A program made the translations under genes and the position numbers. From contig CAVXXD010000012.1 in the NCBI GenBank assembly GCA_963765625.1, forward strand, positions 1 through 64,000: DNA of 64,000 nucleotides, given 5' to 3'. The notes under the pieces were generated by a model. That model searched no databases. It worked only from the letters and a program-made list of their open reading frames with translations, and was not told where the DNA came from. The DNA is from CAVXXD01 sp963765625. GTDB taxonomy: Bacteria > Actinomycetota > Geothermincolia > Geothermincolales > Geothermincolaceae. Of this stretch, positions 1 through 10,169 are shown piece after piece. How positions within the stretch are numbered: position 1 is the stretch's first letter; each line of letters begins with the position of its first letter.

Positions 1-2465
1 ACGGCTACGACAACAGTTACAACTACTACGATGTCTGGTATTCCACCAACGCCGGCGGTAGCTGGTCCACCCCGGCCAACCTCTCCACCCAGTCGGGCTA
101 CGACCAGTACGACCCCCAGATCGCGCTGGACGCCAGCGGCAACGCCCACGTGACCTGGTACGGCTACGACAACAGTTACAACTACTACCAGGTCTACTAT
201 GCCACCAACGCCGGCGGCAGCTGGTCCGCCCCGGTCAACCTCTCCACCCAGTCGCCCCACTACCAGTACAACCCCCAGATAGCGCTGGACGCCAGCGGCA
301 ACGCCCACGTGGCCTGGTACGGGTATGACCCCAGCGGCAACTACTACCAGGTCTACTATGCCACCAACGCCGGCGGCAGGTTGATCACCGGTCAACCTCT
401 CTACCCAATCCAGCTACGACCAGTACGAGCCGCAGATCGCGCTGGACGCCGGCGGCAACGCCCACGTGGCCTGGTACGGCTACGACAGCAGCAACAACAA
501 CTACGATGTCTGGTATTCCACCAACGCCGGCGGCAGCTGGTCCACTCCGGCCAACCTCTCCACCCAGTCGGGCTACGACCAGTACGAAACCCAGATAGCG
601 CTGGACGCGAGCGGCAACGCCCACGTGGCCTGGTACGGCTACGACAGCGGCGGTAGCTACTACGAGATCTGGTATGCCACCAATGCCGGCGGCAGCTGGT
701 CCGCCCCGGACCAAGTCTCCAGCGACGACTACGAATACAGCTACTACCGCGGATAGCCGTCGGCCCGGACGGGGTGGTCCGCACGGTGTGGTACGCGGAT
801 GACGATCAGACCGACAATGAGGATGTCTTCTTCTCCTCCAACGACGGAGGCGGCTGGACCGACCCGGTGATCCTCTCCACTAACTCGATCTGGAACGACT
901 GGGAGCCGGAACTGGTGGTGGGGCCGGACAACATCAACCACGTGGCCTGGACGGGGTACGGCCCGACCGGGGTTATCAGCATCTGGTATGACACCGATCT
1001 CACCTACATCGTCAACGCCTCGGTCTCCGGCGGCGGCGGCACCGTGGACCCGGCCACCCAGCAGGTGGCGGGTGGCGCCACCGCCACCATCGACATCTCC
1101 CCCGACGAGGGCTACCATATCGCCTCGGTCACCGACAACGGCGCCTCGATGCCGGTGGCCGACCCCTACCTGGTCACCAACGTCAGCGAAGACCACGACG
1201 TGGTGGTGACCTTCGCCAAGGACATGAACAAGTGGTACCTGGCCGAGGGCTGTACCCTGGACGGCTTCGAGACCTGGATCCTGGTGGAGAACCCCGGCGA
1301 CGCCCCGGCCAAGATCAACATGGCCTTCGACACCGACTCCGGCGAGGTGGTCCTGCCCGAGATGCAGAACCTCACCGTCCCCGCCCATAGCAGGTCTTCC
1401 TGGAACCTGGCCAGCTACATTCAGACCTACGACGTGGCCACCCGGGTCTCCTCGGATTCCCAGGTGGTCTGCGAGCGGGCCATGTACGGCAACGACCGCG
1501 CCTGGGCCACCTGCTCGGTGGGCAGCACCAAGGCCTCGGACACCTGGTACCTGCCGGAGGGCTGCACCGAGGAAGGTTTCGAGAGCTGGATCCTGGTCCA
1601 GAACCCCAACGACAGCGAGGTGCATATCAACTTCGCCCTGGACACCGAGATCGGCAAGGTCGCCAACGCCCGCATGCAGGACCTGGTCATGCCGGCCCAC
1701 ACCCGGGCCTCCTGGAACCTGGCCGACTACCACACCTCCTACGACGTGGCCACCGTGCTCACCTCGGAAGGCGGGCCGGTGGTAGCCGAGCGCTCCATGT
1801 ACGCCCCGGACCGCGCCTGGGCTCACAACTCCATCGGCACCAGCAAGCTCGCCGACACCTGGTACCTGGCCGAGGGGTGTACCGTGGACATGGAGACCTG
1901 GGTGCTGGTGCAGAACCCCAACGGCACCCCGGTGACGGTGGACCTGAACTACCTGACCGAGAACGGTGAGGTGGCTGGCCCGCAGGGCGAGGTCATCGCC
2001 CCCTTCACCCGCCGCTCCTTCAATGTGGGAGAGACCGTGCAGGGTTACAACGTCAGCACCGTGGTCACCTCCAGCGGCGGCCTGGTAGCAGCCGAGCGCG
2101 CCATGTACGACTTGGCCCGCACCTGGGGCACCTGCTCCATCGGCACCACCACCCCCGCGGTCTCCTGGTGCCTGGCCGAGGGCTGCACCGACGGCATGGA
2201 CACCTGGATCCTGGTCTCCAACCCCGGGGCGGAGGCGGCCACCGTCAGCCTGGTCCTGGACACCGGCGAGGGCCAGCAGGCCCCGGCCGGCCTGCAGGAC
2301 CTGGCCGTCCCGGCCGGCTCGCGGGCCAGCTTCCACCTAAACGACTTCCTGACCACCTACAACGTCTCCACCCGGGTCACCTCGGACAAGCCGGTGGTCT
2401 GCGAGCGGGCCATGTACGGGCCGGACAAGGTCTGGGCCGACTGCTCCATCGGCTTCGCCCAGTAA
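1..2465 (+). CDS. Secreted propeller-repeat protein with four C-terminal WYLAEG modules (5' end outside window)
   Basis: The start lies upstream of the window. The first ~740 bp are near-identical 159-bp (53-residue) repeats with the pattern TNAGGSWS-P-NLS and QIALDASGNAHVAWYGYD, typical of exo-sialidase/propeller-like blades. The blades end near 1000 and are followed by a ~70-residue InlB B-repeat-like domain (about 1010-1225: GGGGTVDPAT, DEGYHIASVTDNG, VTFAKD). Four modules of ~105 residues then begin near 1230, 1540, 1855 and 2160, each opening WYLAEGCT or a variant, with a NP turn and closing CERAMY or AERSMY. The reading frame changes near 376 (the third repeat is 157 bp instead of 159 and locally divergent) and back near 745. 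Probably an extracellular surface protein; ligand unknown. No sorting signal or C-terminal membrane helix is seen: the protein ends right after the fourth module. Confidence 0.75.
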
Positions 2466-2473
2466 ACGTTGTC

Positions 2474-2495
2474 GTTGCGAGCGAAGAGAAGCAAC
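2474..2495. repeat. Short GTTGC...GCAAC palindromic element
   Basis: GTTGCGAGCGAAG...GCAAC lies between the stop of the first gene and its terminator. It resembles a short palindrome (GTCATTGCGAGCGAAG type) that I recall being scattered in several unrelated bacterial genomes. Only partial 'AGCAACCT' echoes are seen elsewhere in the window (about 38808 and 49814), so its status as a repeat here is weak. Confidence 0.3.
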
Positions 2496-2502
2496 CTCAA
2501 AC

Positions 2503-2530
2503 GAAGCCCCGGGAGACCGGGGCTTCTTCT
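2503..2530 (+). terminator. Rho-independent terminator
   Basis: A 10-bp GC-rich stem (GAAGCCCCGG / CCGGGGCTTC) with a GAGA tetraloop, followed by a short TTCT tract, 38 bases after the stop of the first gene. The U-tract is weak but the hairpin is perfect. Confidence 0.7.
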
Positions 2531-2614
2531 ATCTATCGGTGTATTCCTGCACTTGATTGTGGGATAGTGGATATGCATGAAAGTGTAATGAACTGGAAAG
2601 ATGGAGAGGGTGGT

Positions 2615-5228
2615 ATGCTCATGTATCGAAAAATGTTTTCTGTGCTGCTGACGGCTTTGATCGCCGCGGCCCTGTTGTCCGTTTGTGTGCCGGCCTCCCA
2701 GGCTTCTCCGGGATGGGCCGCCCCGCTGAATATATCCCCCGGTTCCACCACCTACAACCAGGAACCCCAAGTCGCGCTGGACGCGGGTGGCCACCCGCAC
2801 GTCGTCTGGACGGGATACGACGGTACCACCAACCGGATCTACTACTCCGCCGACAACGGGGAGGGATGGACCGCCCCGCTGAGCATATCCCCCGGCTCCG
2901 CTACCAACAACGCGATGCCCCAGATAGCGCTGGACGCGGGCGGCCACCCCCATGTCGCCTGGCACGGGAATGACGGCTCGAACTATCGGGTCTATTACTC
3001 CGCCAATACCGGGGAGGGATGGACCGCCCCGGTGAACATATCCTCCGGCTCCACCACCTATGGCTTGAATCCCCGGATAGCGCTGGATTCAAACGGCCAC
3101 CCCCACGTCGTATGGTTTGGAAACGACGGCTTGCAGGACCGGATCTACTATTCCGCCGATACCGGAACGGGATGGGCGGCCCCATTGAACCTCTCCCCCG
3201 GCTCCACCAGCAACTGGACGCCCCAGATAGCGCTGGACTCAGGCGGTAATCCCCACGTCGTCTGGAGAGGGAGTGACGGTTCGCAATTCCGGGTCTTTTA
3301 TTCCACCAGTACCGGGAGCGGTTGGACCGCCCAGGTTAACATATCCCCCGGTGCCATTTACGGTATCTCGGATCCCCAGATAGTGCTGGACTCAGGCGGC
3401 AACCCTCGCGTAGCCTGGGAAGGGGATGACGGCTCGACTTACCGGATCTGGTACTCCGAGAAGGCCGGGAGCAGCTGGACCGCCCCATTGAAGATATCCA
3501 CCAGTACCAACGACAATTACTCGTCCCAGATAGCTTTGGACTCAGCCGGCAACCCCCACGTGGTCTGGTATGGATGGGACACGGCTTACCGGGTCTACTA
3601 TTCCGGTAAGACCGAAACGGGATGGTCCATCCCGTTGACACTCTCCCCGGACACCACCGATAACTCGTCGCCCCGGATAGCGCTGGACTCAGGCGGCAAC
3701 CCCTACGTGGTCTGGTGGGGGAGCGACGGCGTGACCCATCGGGTCTATTACTCCGCCAATACCGGCAGTGGCTGGTCCGCCCCGCTAAATATATCCCCCG
3801 GCTCCACCACCGAGCATTTCGATCCTCAGATAGCGCTGGACGGTGGCGGCAATCCTCATGTCGTTTTCTATGGGAACGACGGAGCTACAAACCGGGTCTA
3901 CTATGCCGCGGATGTACCGAACACCTTCTATTTCGCCGAAGGTTACACCGGGGCCGGCTTCCAGGAGTACCTCTGCCTGGGCAACCCGGGAGACACCGAG
4001 GTGGCGGTCGAGGTGACCTACCTCTTCAAGGACGGCACCTCGACCGAGCGGACCTACGCCGTTCCGGCGCTGTCCCGCTTCACCGCCGACGTCAACGCCG
4101 AGGTGGGCGCGGACAAGAACGTCTCCATCAAGTGCACCGCCGGCGCCCCCTTCGTAGCCGAGCGCCCCATGTACTTCGACTACACCGGCGGGGGAGGCAG
4201 CTGGACCGGCGGACACGACGCGGTGGGAGCGGCCCTGCCCTCGAGCACCTGGTACTTCGCCGAAGGCTACACCGGCCCCGGCTTCGACGAGTGGATCTGC
4301 GTGCTCAATCCCGGGGATGCCGTACGCCCACTTACCTTCAACTTCCAGACCCAGGAGGAAGGGTTGATCGAGCCGGAAGGGGATTACACCGTCCCCGCCC
4401 ACTCCCGGGCCACCTTCAAGGCCAACGAGCTGCTGGGGGGCGTAGCCTACTCGACTTCCTTGGCACTGGAGTCCGACGTGCCGGTGGTGGCCGAGCGCCC
4501 CATGTACTTCTCCTACCAGGGCACCGGCTCCTGGGGCTGGACCGGGGGACACTGCGTTATGGGTATGCCCACCCTGGCCCGCGACTACTACTTCGCCGAG
4601 GGCTACACCGGAGCCGGCTTCGAGGAGTGGCTGACCCTGCAGAACCCGGGCAGCGCCGAGATCACCGTGCACGCCGTCTACCAGCTGGCCTCCGGCGCCC
4701 CGGTGGGGAAGGACTACCCCGTCGCACGCCGCCACCCGCGCCACCATCTACGTCCCCACTGAGGTGGGAACCGACCAGAACGTCAGTGTCCACCTCTCCT
4801 CGGACTCCGACTTCCTGGCCGAGCGCCCCATGTACTTCGACTACTCCGGGCACCGGCTCCTGGGGCTGGACCGGGGGGCCACTGCGTCATCGGGGCCACC
4901 TCGCAGGGTACGGACTGGTTCTTTGCCGAGGGCTACACCGGGGACGGGCTTCGAGGAGTGGCTGTGCATCCAGAACCCCGGCACCACCGCGCCACAGGTG
5001 ACCATCACCTACTACCCGGAAGGGCGGCGCCCCCATCGTCAAGGACGCCTTCACCGTGGCGGCCAACTCTCGCTGGACCGTCAACGTCAACAGCGACGCC
5101 GGGGCGAGGCTTGTCCGTCTGTGCCAGGTCGACCTCCGACCAGCCGGTGATCGTGGAGCGGCCCATGTACTTCTAACTTCCGCGGGGCCTGGACCGGGGG
5201 ACACGACGTAGTGGGGTACCAGCCCTGA
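2615..5228 (+). CDS. Secreted beta-propeller protein with four C-terminal WYFAEG modules
   Basis: Start chosen at ATG 2615 after GGAGAGGG (4-base spacing); ATG 2621 is an alternative. A signal peptide follows (MLMYRK, hydrophobic LLTALIAAALLSVCV, cleavage near ASQAS). About eight blades of ~54 residues (NISPGST, QIALDSGGNPHVVW, RVYYSA) run to ~3910, suggesting a propeller lectin- or sialidase-like fold. Four modules start near 3926, 4249, 4589 and 4916 (FYFAEGYTGAGFQEY, WYFAEGYTGPGFDEW, YYFAEGYTGAGFEEW, WFFAEGYTGDGFEEW), each ending in VAERPMYF or IVERPMYF. Beyond ~4715 the frame breaks at least five times, e.g. an extra G in the run before 'CACCGGCTCC' near 4852 and in the G-run near 4877. 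The modules read cleanly once these are corrected; the natural end is TGA 5226-5228. No anchor is seen at the C-terminus. Confidence 0.8.
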
Positions 5229-5245
5229 GTATCTCTCGTAAGCAA

Positions 5246-5276
5246 AAGGACCGGCGCAAAAGCCGGCCCTTCTTTC
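5246..5276 (+). terminator. Rho-independent terminator
   Basis: AAGGACCGGC / GCCGGCCCTT hairpin with one A-C mismatch and a six-base loop, then CTTTC, 18 bases after the propeller gene and just ahead of the tRNA read from the other strand. Confidence 0.6.
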
Positions 5277-5281
5277 AATAT

Positions 5282-5358
<77 letters not shown>

Positions 5359-5516
5359 TCGTTGGTTATTATCACAGGATATATTTAACCAGTTGAAGAA
5401 AGGGAAGTAAAGCGCCCGCGGCAAAACAGTATAGAAAACAGTGGCCGCTATGGCCGGGCAGCAGTGGTAACATTGATCCCGGCGACGGCATCTAAAGCGG
5501 GAACGGTGGAGGCCGG

Positions 5517-6138
5517 ATGAAGAGAAGCAGAACAGGCAAGATAATCGAGACGACGGTGATCGCACTGGTGCTCGCGGCCTGCGTGGGCGTGGTGGCTTGT
5601 CCTGGGAATCAAGATAGCCAGCCCCACTTCTTCGAGCCAGACCGAGGTAGTGGAAGAGGAGCCGGTGCGCGTCCTCACCCACGACGAGGCGGTGGGGCCG
5701 CCGCTCACCTTCGAAGACACCCGCCTACATCCGCATCCCCGTCATCGCCGTGGACGAGGAGGTGCGCGAGGGCTCCGACAACGAAGATACCATGTACCAG
5801 ATTCTGGCGCATGGGGCCCATTCACATCACCCATACCGGGTTCCCCGGTCAGCCAGGGGAACTGCGTCATCTCCGGCCACCGCACCACCAAGACCCGCCC
5901 TTTCAACCGGCTGGACGAGCTGAAGGCGGGCGACGTCATCAGCATCGACAACCCGCGCGGCCATTACGAATACACGGTCTACTCCGTCTACACCATCGAC
6001 CCGGCGGAGGACGTCACCCTGCCGACCGACGAGTCCATCATCACCCTTACCACCTGCCACCCGGAAGGCAACGCCACCCAGCGCCTGGTGGTGCGCGGCG
6101 CGTTGAGCAGCTTTACCCCCATCGAGTACATGCCGTAA
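5517..6138 (+). CDS. Sortase, probably class E (frame broken)
   Basis: Membrane-bound transpeptidase that would cleave a sorting signal and join a surface protein to a cell-wall nucleophile. Start at ATG 5517 after GGTGGAGG (4-base spacing). The N-terminus has one membrane segment (IIETTVIALVLAACVGVV). The catalytic core shows His in NCVISGHRTT and Cys in ITLTTCHPEGN, followed by the Arg of QRLVVRG; TLTTCHP with the downstream Arg fits class E, common in high-GC Gram-positives. The frame changes near 5600, 5730-5750 and 5800. At about 207 codons it is slightly short for the class, as expected if only the catalytic domain and anchor are present. No LPXTG- or LAXTG-type substrate was found in the window. 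It ends just before a terminator and converges with the UPF0182 gene. Confidence 0.8.
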
Positions 6139-6152
6139 CAAGGGGGTCAGTC

Positions 6153-9139
6153 TCAAAAGTTAAGGCGGGCCGGACGGCCCGCCTTTTCGTCGTTGCTGTC
6201 GATGGAGTTACTGGGTTGCTCGAGTTTGTAGAGCTGGTCGAGCACTTCGCCCAGCTGCTCTGGTCTTCTCGCCGTAGGTGGCCCAGTCGCCGGCTCGCAG
6301 CGCCGGTCTGCGCTTCGTCGTAGAGCTGGTTCGCCTGGTTGATGAGATCGGCGGTGGTCACCGTGGTCGCGTCTCCCGGAGGGCGTGGTCTCACCGGAGG
6401 GCGCGGTGGTCGGCGTTGCCTCTCCTCGTCACCCCGAAGAGCTGGCGCAGCGCACCGTCCAGGGTCTCGGCCATGGCCACGTTGCTACCGTCGGAGACGA
6501 TCACCCGCTTAAGCTGGGGGATGGCCGGAGTGGTGGATTCGCAGGTAAAGCGGGTTCCACGTAGATAAGGGAGGTCTCGATGGGGATGACCAGTGTGTTG
6601 CCGCGGATGACCCTGGAGCCGGCCTGGTTCCACAGGGTGAACTGCTCGGAGATGGCGGTTTGCTGGTCCACCAGGGACTCGAACTGCTGGGTCCCCTTGA
6701 CCAGTTTGCCGCGCCGGGAAGGAGAAGTTGATCAGCTTACCGTAATTGGGCATAGTCGCAGCGGGCCGCCACCCAGTTGACCATGTTCTGCTTGCCTCGG
6801 GGGTTGAAGGGCTGCATCAGCACCATCTCTTCCTTCTCCTCGCCCGGCAGCTTGAGGATGACGTAGAAGGCCGGGCAGGTGCTGGGTACCTGCCGCTCGT
6901 CGATCGCGTAGGTCTGGGTGGGGTATGTCCCAGACGTCCTCCTTCTGGTAGAAGGCGTCGACGTCGTTCATGTGGTAGGTGAGGTACATGTCCATCTGGG
7001 TGTTGAAGAGGCCCTCGGGATAGCGCATGGTGCTTGACGATGTCCTCGGGCATCTCGCTGAACGGCGGTGAAGAGGTCGGGGAAGATCTTGGCGTAGGTC
7101 TGCGCCACCGGCGTCGGTCGGGTCCACCATGTAGAAGGTCATCGTGCCGTCGTAGGCGTTCGATGACCACCTTGACCGAGTTGCGGATGTAGTTGATGTC
7201 CTCGCGGTACTCGGAGTAGGGGTAGAGGTTGCTGGTGGTGTAGGCGTCCTGTATCCAGAAGAGCTCGCCCCGCGTCGTTGACCACCATGTACGGGTCCTT
7301 GTCCAGGGAGAGGAAGGGGGCCACCGTCGGTGACGCGGTCGTTGAGGGTGCGCCGGAACATCAGCCGGCTTTCCGAGTTGACGTACCCGCTGAGCAGCAG
7401 GTTGATGTCGGCGAAGCGGATGGAGAAGGCCAGGCGCTTGAAGAAGCTGGATATCTGTACCCCTCCCGAACCCTCGTAGTAGGGATCGACGAACTGGTGG
7501 GTGCTGCCGCCGGAGTAGTTGATCTCCGGCGCACTGGTGCGCACGATGACGTATCCGGTGTTGGTCTCGTTGAAGTAGAGCTCGGGGCGGTTCGACCTCG
7601 ATGCCCAGTCCTTCGGTGGTGATGGTGGGGATGTCCCGGATCACCAGCAAGGGATTGCCGTCAGCGTCAGAGGCGTTGCTCGGGCGCCATAACCGTGCTG
7701 TAGCCGTGGGTGTAGGAGAGGTGCTCGTTCTGCCAGGAGCGAGCGCTCGGGGGCAGCTGGCCGTAGACCAGCTCGCGGCCGGAGAGCAGCATCTGGTTGT
7801 AGGTGCCGTCTCCGACGGTGTAGCGGTCGACGTCGGTGTCGGTGAAGCTGTACTCCTGCCTGAGCACCTGCCGCTGCAGTGAGCACCTGGAGCGTAGGCT
7901 GACGGGTCCCACAGGCGGATGTTGCGCACCGTGGTCTGGTTGGCCAGGATGTCGTCGTAGGTCAGGTCCTGGTTGGCCGGGAACTCCATTTCCGTGACCG
8001 TGGCGTCGGGCCCTTCGCTCTGCAGGTTGTAGGCGTTCTGGGTGCTCTCGATGTTGTACCCGATGTACTCGTTCTCGCGGGCCAGTTCCTTGGGCTTGAC
8101 CACGTAGGTCTGGATGATGAAGGGATAGAGCGCCCCCGCCAGTACCGAGATCACCACGATCAGGGCCAGCCCGACGGCCGGCAGCTTCCACCCCTTGTAA
8201 GTGGATGTTGATGATGAAGAGGACGGCGCAGGCGAAGGAGACGAAGATGAGGATCCACAGGGCGGGGATGAGGGCGTGGACGTCGGAGTAGTGGGCGCCG
8301 GTGAAGTTGCCCTGGGTGTGGAAGAGGGTGTTGAACATCTGCAGCCGGAAACGGCAGGCCTGCACCAGCAGTATGAGCCCCGCCAGCACCGAGAGGTGGG
8401 CCTTGGCGTGGCCCGCGAAGCGCTGGTTCTTCTTGTTGAAATTGATGGCCCCGTAGAGGAAATGGACGGCCGCGGTGACGATCAGGGTGGCGATGAGCAC
8501 GGTGAACAGCCAGCTGAAGAAGTACTCCAGGAAGGGCAGGCGGAAGAGGTAGAAGCCTATGTCGTTCGAAAAGATGGGGTCGGTTTTGCCGACGCTGGTG
8601 TAGGTGAAGAACTTGAGCACCTTCTCCCACTGGCGGGCCACAGCCCACCCCACGCCAAGCGAGATGAGCAGCGGAGGCCGCCAGCAGGCCGCGCCCCAGC
8701 CACTTGCCCGCTTTGTCACGGAATTCGGTACAGACCCTGGTCCAGGGGGTTGGTCGGTGACGGTGCCCAGCTCGTACTTGGGGGTCATGCGTTTGGCAAT
8801 GAAGATGTTGAGATAGAAGATGACGAAGAAGATGAAGGCAAACAGGAAGAAGACCCATATCTTGGTGGAGATGACCTTCCAGAAGACTCCGGTCTGCCCG
8901 ACCTCGTCGAACCAGAGGTAATCGGTGAAGAATGTGGCCAGTCCGGAAGCGCTGAGGATGATGATGACCAGCGTCACTGCCACGACGGCGATGACGATCT
9001 TGGAGCGGTTGCTCATCCCGCCTTGGCCCGCCTTGCCGTCGCCGTCGCCGGATTTCACGGCTTCATGCTGTCTCAATTTGAGCTTCTCGAAGAAGCTGCC
9101 GCTCAGGAAATCATCCCACGGGTTTTTCTGTTCAGCCAT
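6153..9139 (-). CDS. UPF0182 family multi-pass membrane protein (many frame breaks)
   Basis: The start ATG (9139) follows AAGGAG with good spacing. The N-terminus (NPWDDFLSGSFFEKL) is hydrophilic, followed by several membrane segments: IVIAVVAVTLVIIILSASG, WVFFLFAFIFFVIFYLN, a helix near 'LLISLGVGWAV', WLFTVLIATLIVTAAV, and ALWILIFVSFACAVLFI. This is the UPF0182 pattern of a membrane half followed by a large extracytoplasmic half (ENEYIGYNIESTQNAY, WDPSAYA, NYSGGSTHQFVDPYYEG). Correcting frames gives ~995 residues, the usual family size. More than ten frame changes occur between ~8750 and ~6290. The last readable stretch is an acidic tail ending in TGA at 6153-6155. Function is unknown in the literature known to me. 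The gene stands alone between the sortase (convergent) and Sir2 (same strand, ~130 bp away). Confidence 0.85.
6164..6187 (+). terminator. Rho-independent terminator of the sortase gene
   Basis: Perfect 9-bp stem GGCGGGCCG / CGGCCCGCC with a two-base loop followed by TTTT, 25 bases after the sortase stop. It overlaps the 3' end of the converging UPF0182 coding sequence. Confidence 0.75.
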
Positions 9140-9241
9140 CGTATCTCCTTAATCCACTCATTCCTTTTATCCGTCCGCACGCCTGCATCATTGCCTGATG
9201 CTTAATTTATCAGATTACCGGTAAATTATCTCCCCCGCAGG

Positions 9242-9266
9242 AAATCTGGGGTCTGACCCCAGATTT
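9242..9266. repeat. GGGGTCAGACCCC palindrome
   Basis: Near-perfect palindrome AAATCTGGGG / CCCCAGATTT around TCTGA, 3 bases from the stop of the Sir2 gene. Its core matches the arms of the REP-like elements at 34153, 40666 and 41915. It may form a 3'-end hairpin for the Sir2 transcript, but there is no U-tract. Confidence 0.6.
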
Positions 9267-9268
9267 CT

Positions 9269-10027
9269 TTACAGGAGTTTCCTGTATTCCTCCACCAGGG
9301 CCGGGATGACCTCGCCCGCCTGGCCGATGCAGACCACGTCGGCCATCTTGTCGTGGATGGTGCGACTAGTGTTGAAGAAAGCGAGCTTGCCGTGGTTGCG
9401 CTTGGTATAGACGGGTAGCGAGGCGGCGGGATAGACCTCCAGGCTGCACCCGATGACCAGCATCAGGTCGGAAGAGGAGGCGATGGTGGCGGCACGGGTG
9501 AGTATCTCGGGATCGAGCGATTCGCCGAAGAAGATGACGTCCGGCTTGATCACTCCCTGGCATACCTCGCACAACGGCACCCGGGTGTTGTCTTCGCTGA
9601 GGACGATGATCTCCCCGACGGTGTACATCTTCCGGCATTTCAGGCAGTGGCCGCTGGCGTAGGTGCCGTGCACCTCCAGGACCTCGCTGGAGCCGGCCCG
9701 CTGGTGCAGGAAGTCGATGTTCTGGGTGATCACGGCGGTGCATTTGCCCAGCTTCTCCAGTTCCACCAGGGCCAGGTGGGAGGGGTTAGGCTTGGCGTTC
9801 ATAAGGGTGGGGTTGAGCTCGCGGGCCATCTCGTAGAAGCGTTCGGGGGTGCGGGTGAAGGAGTCCAGTGACGCGTAGATGAGGGGGTCGTAGCGCGCCC
9901 ACAATCCGGTGGGGGAGCGGAAGTCGGGAATGCCGGATTCCACCGAGATGCCCGCTCCGGTCAGGGCACATACCTGCTTCGCGTCCTTGATCAACTGTGC
10001 GGCCAGCTTGATGTCTTCTTCAGCCAT
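9269..10027 (-). CDS. Sir2-family NAD-dependent protein deacylase
   Basis: Removes acyl groups from protein lysines using NAD, probably cytoplasmic. The 252-residue protein has the whole signature in order: NAD-binding GAGISVESGIPDFR (residues ~25-38), QNIDFLHQRAG, the catalytic His in LEVHGTY, two zinc pairs CLKC and CEVC, and the nucleotide-binding end VIGCSLEVYP. The start MAEED (ATG 10027) is preferred over an in-frame ATG at 10111 because GAGGGGAG sits 4-5 bases upstream. Length matches bacterial CobB/SrtN enzymes. It is monocistronic as far as seen. The specific acyl preference cannot be read from the sequence. Confidence 0.93.
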   Translation of the reverse strand: MAEEDIKLAAQLIKDAKQVCALTGAGISVESGIPDFRSPTGLWARYDPLIYASLDSFTRTPERFYEMARELNPTLMNAKPNPSHLALVELEKLGKCTAVITQNIDFLHQRAGSSEVLEVHGTYASGHCLKCRKMYTVGEIIVLSEDNTRVPLCEVCQGVIKPDVIFFGESLDPEILTRAATIASSSDLMLVIGCSLEVYPAASLPVYTKRNHGKLAFFNTSRTIHDKMADVVCIGQAGEVIPALVEEYRKLL

Positions 10028-10169
10028 ATGCTCCCCTCGGCGAGATCTCCGGAACTGACTTTGTAAGCCTCCCTGTCCGCGTTCATTATAGCGCAACGGC
10101 GTTTCTTCCAAAAGAAGCTTCGGCAGGTTCCGGGGTATGCCTGGAGGCGGGGTTCAGGGGCCCCCAGGG

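Noticed and set aside
1..745. Regular 159-bp repeats suggesting a CRISPR-like array
   Set aside because: Units are translated in frame as 53-residue blades, with no short repeat/unique spacer structure. No cas genes occur in the window.
744..2336. 530-residue open frame on the minus strand opposite the WYLAEG modules
   Set aside because: Antisense shadow of high-GC coding sequence: Gly/Val/His-rich, no ribosome site, and the plus strand encodes recognisable modules.
9242..9266. Palindrome as a rho-independent terminator of Sir2
   Set aside because: Perfect stem but no T-tract on either strand; it fits the dispersed GGGGTCAG family better.
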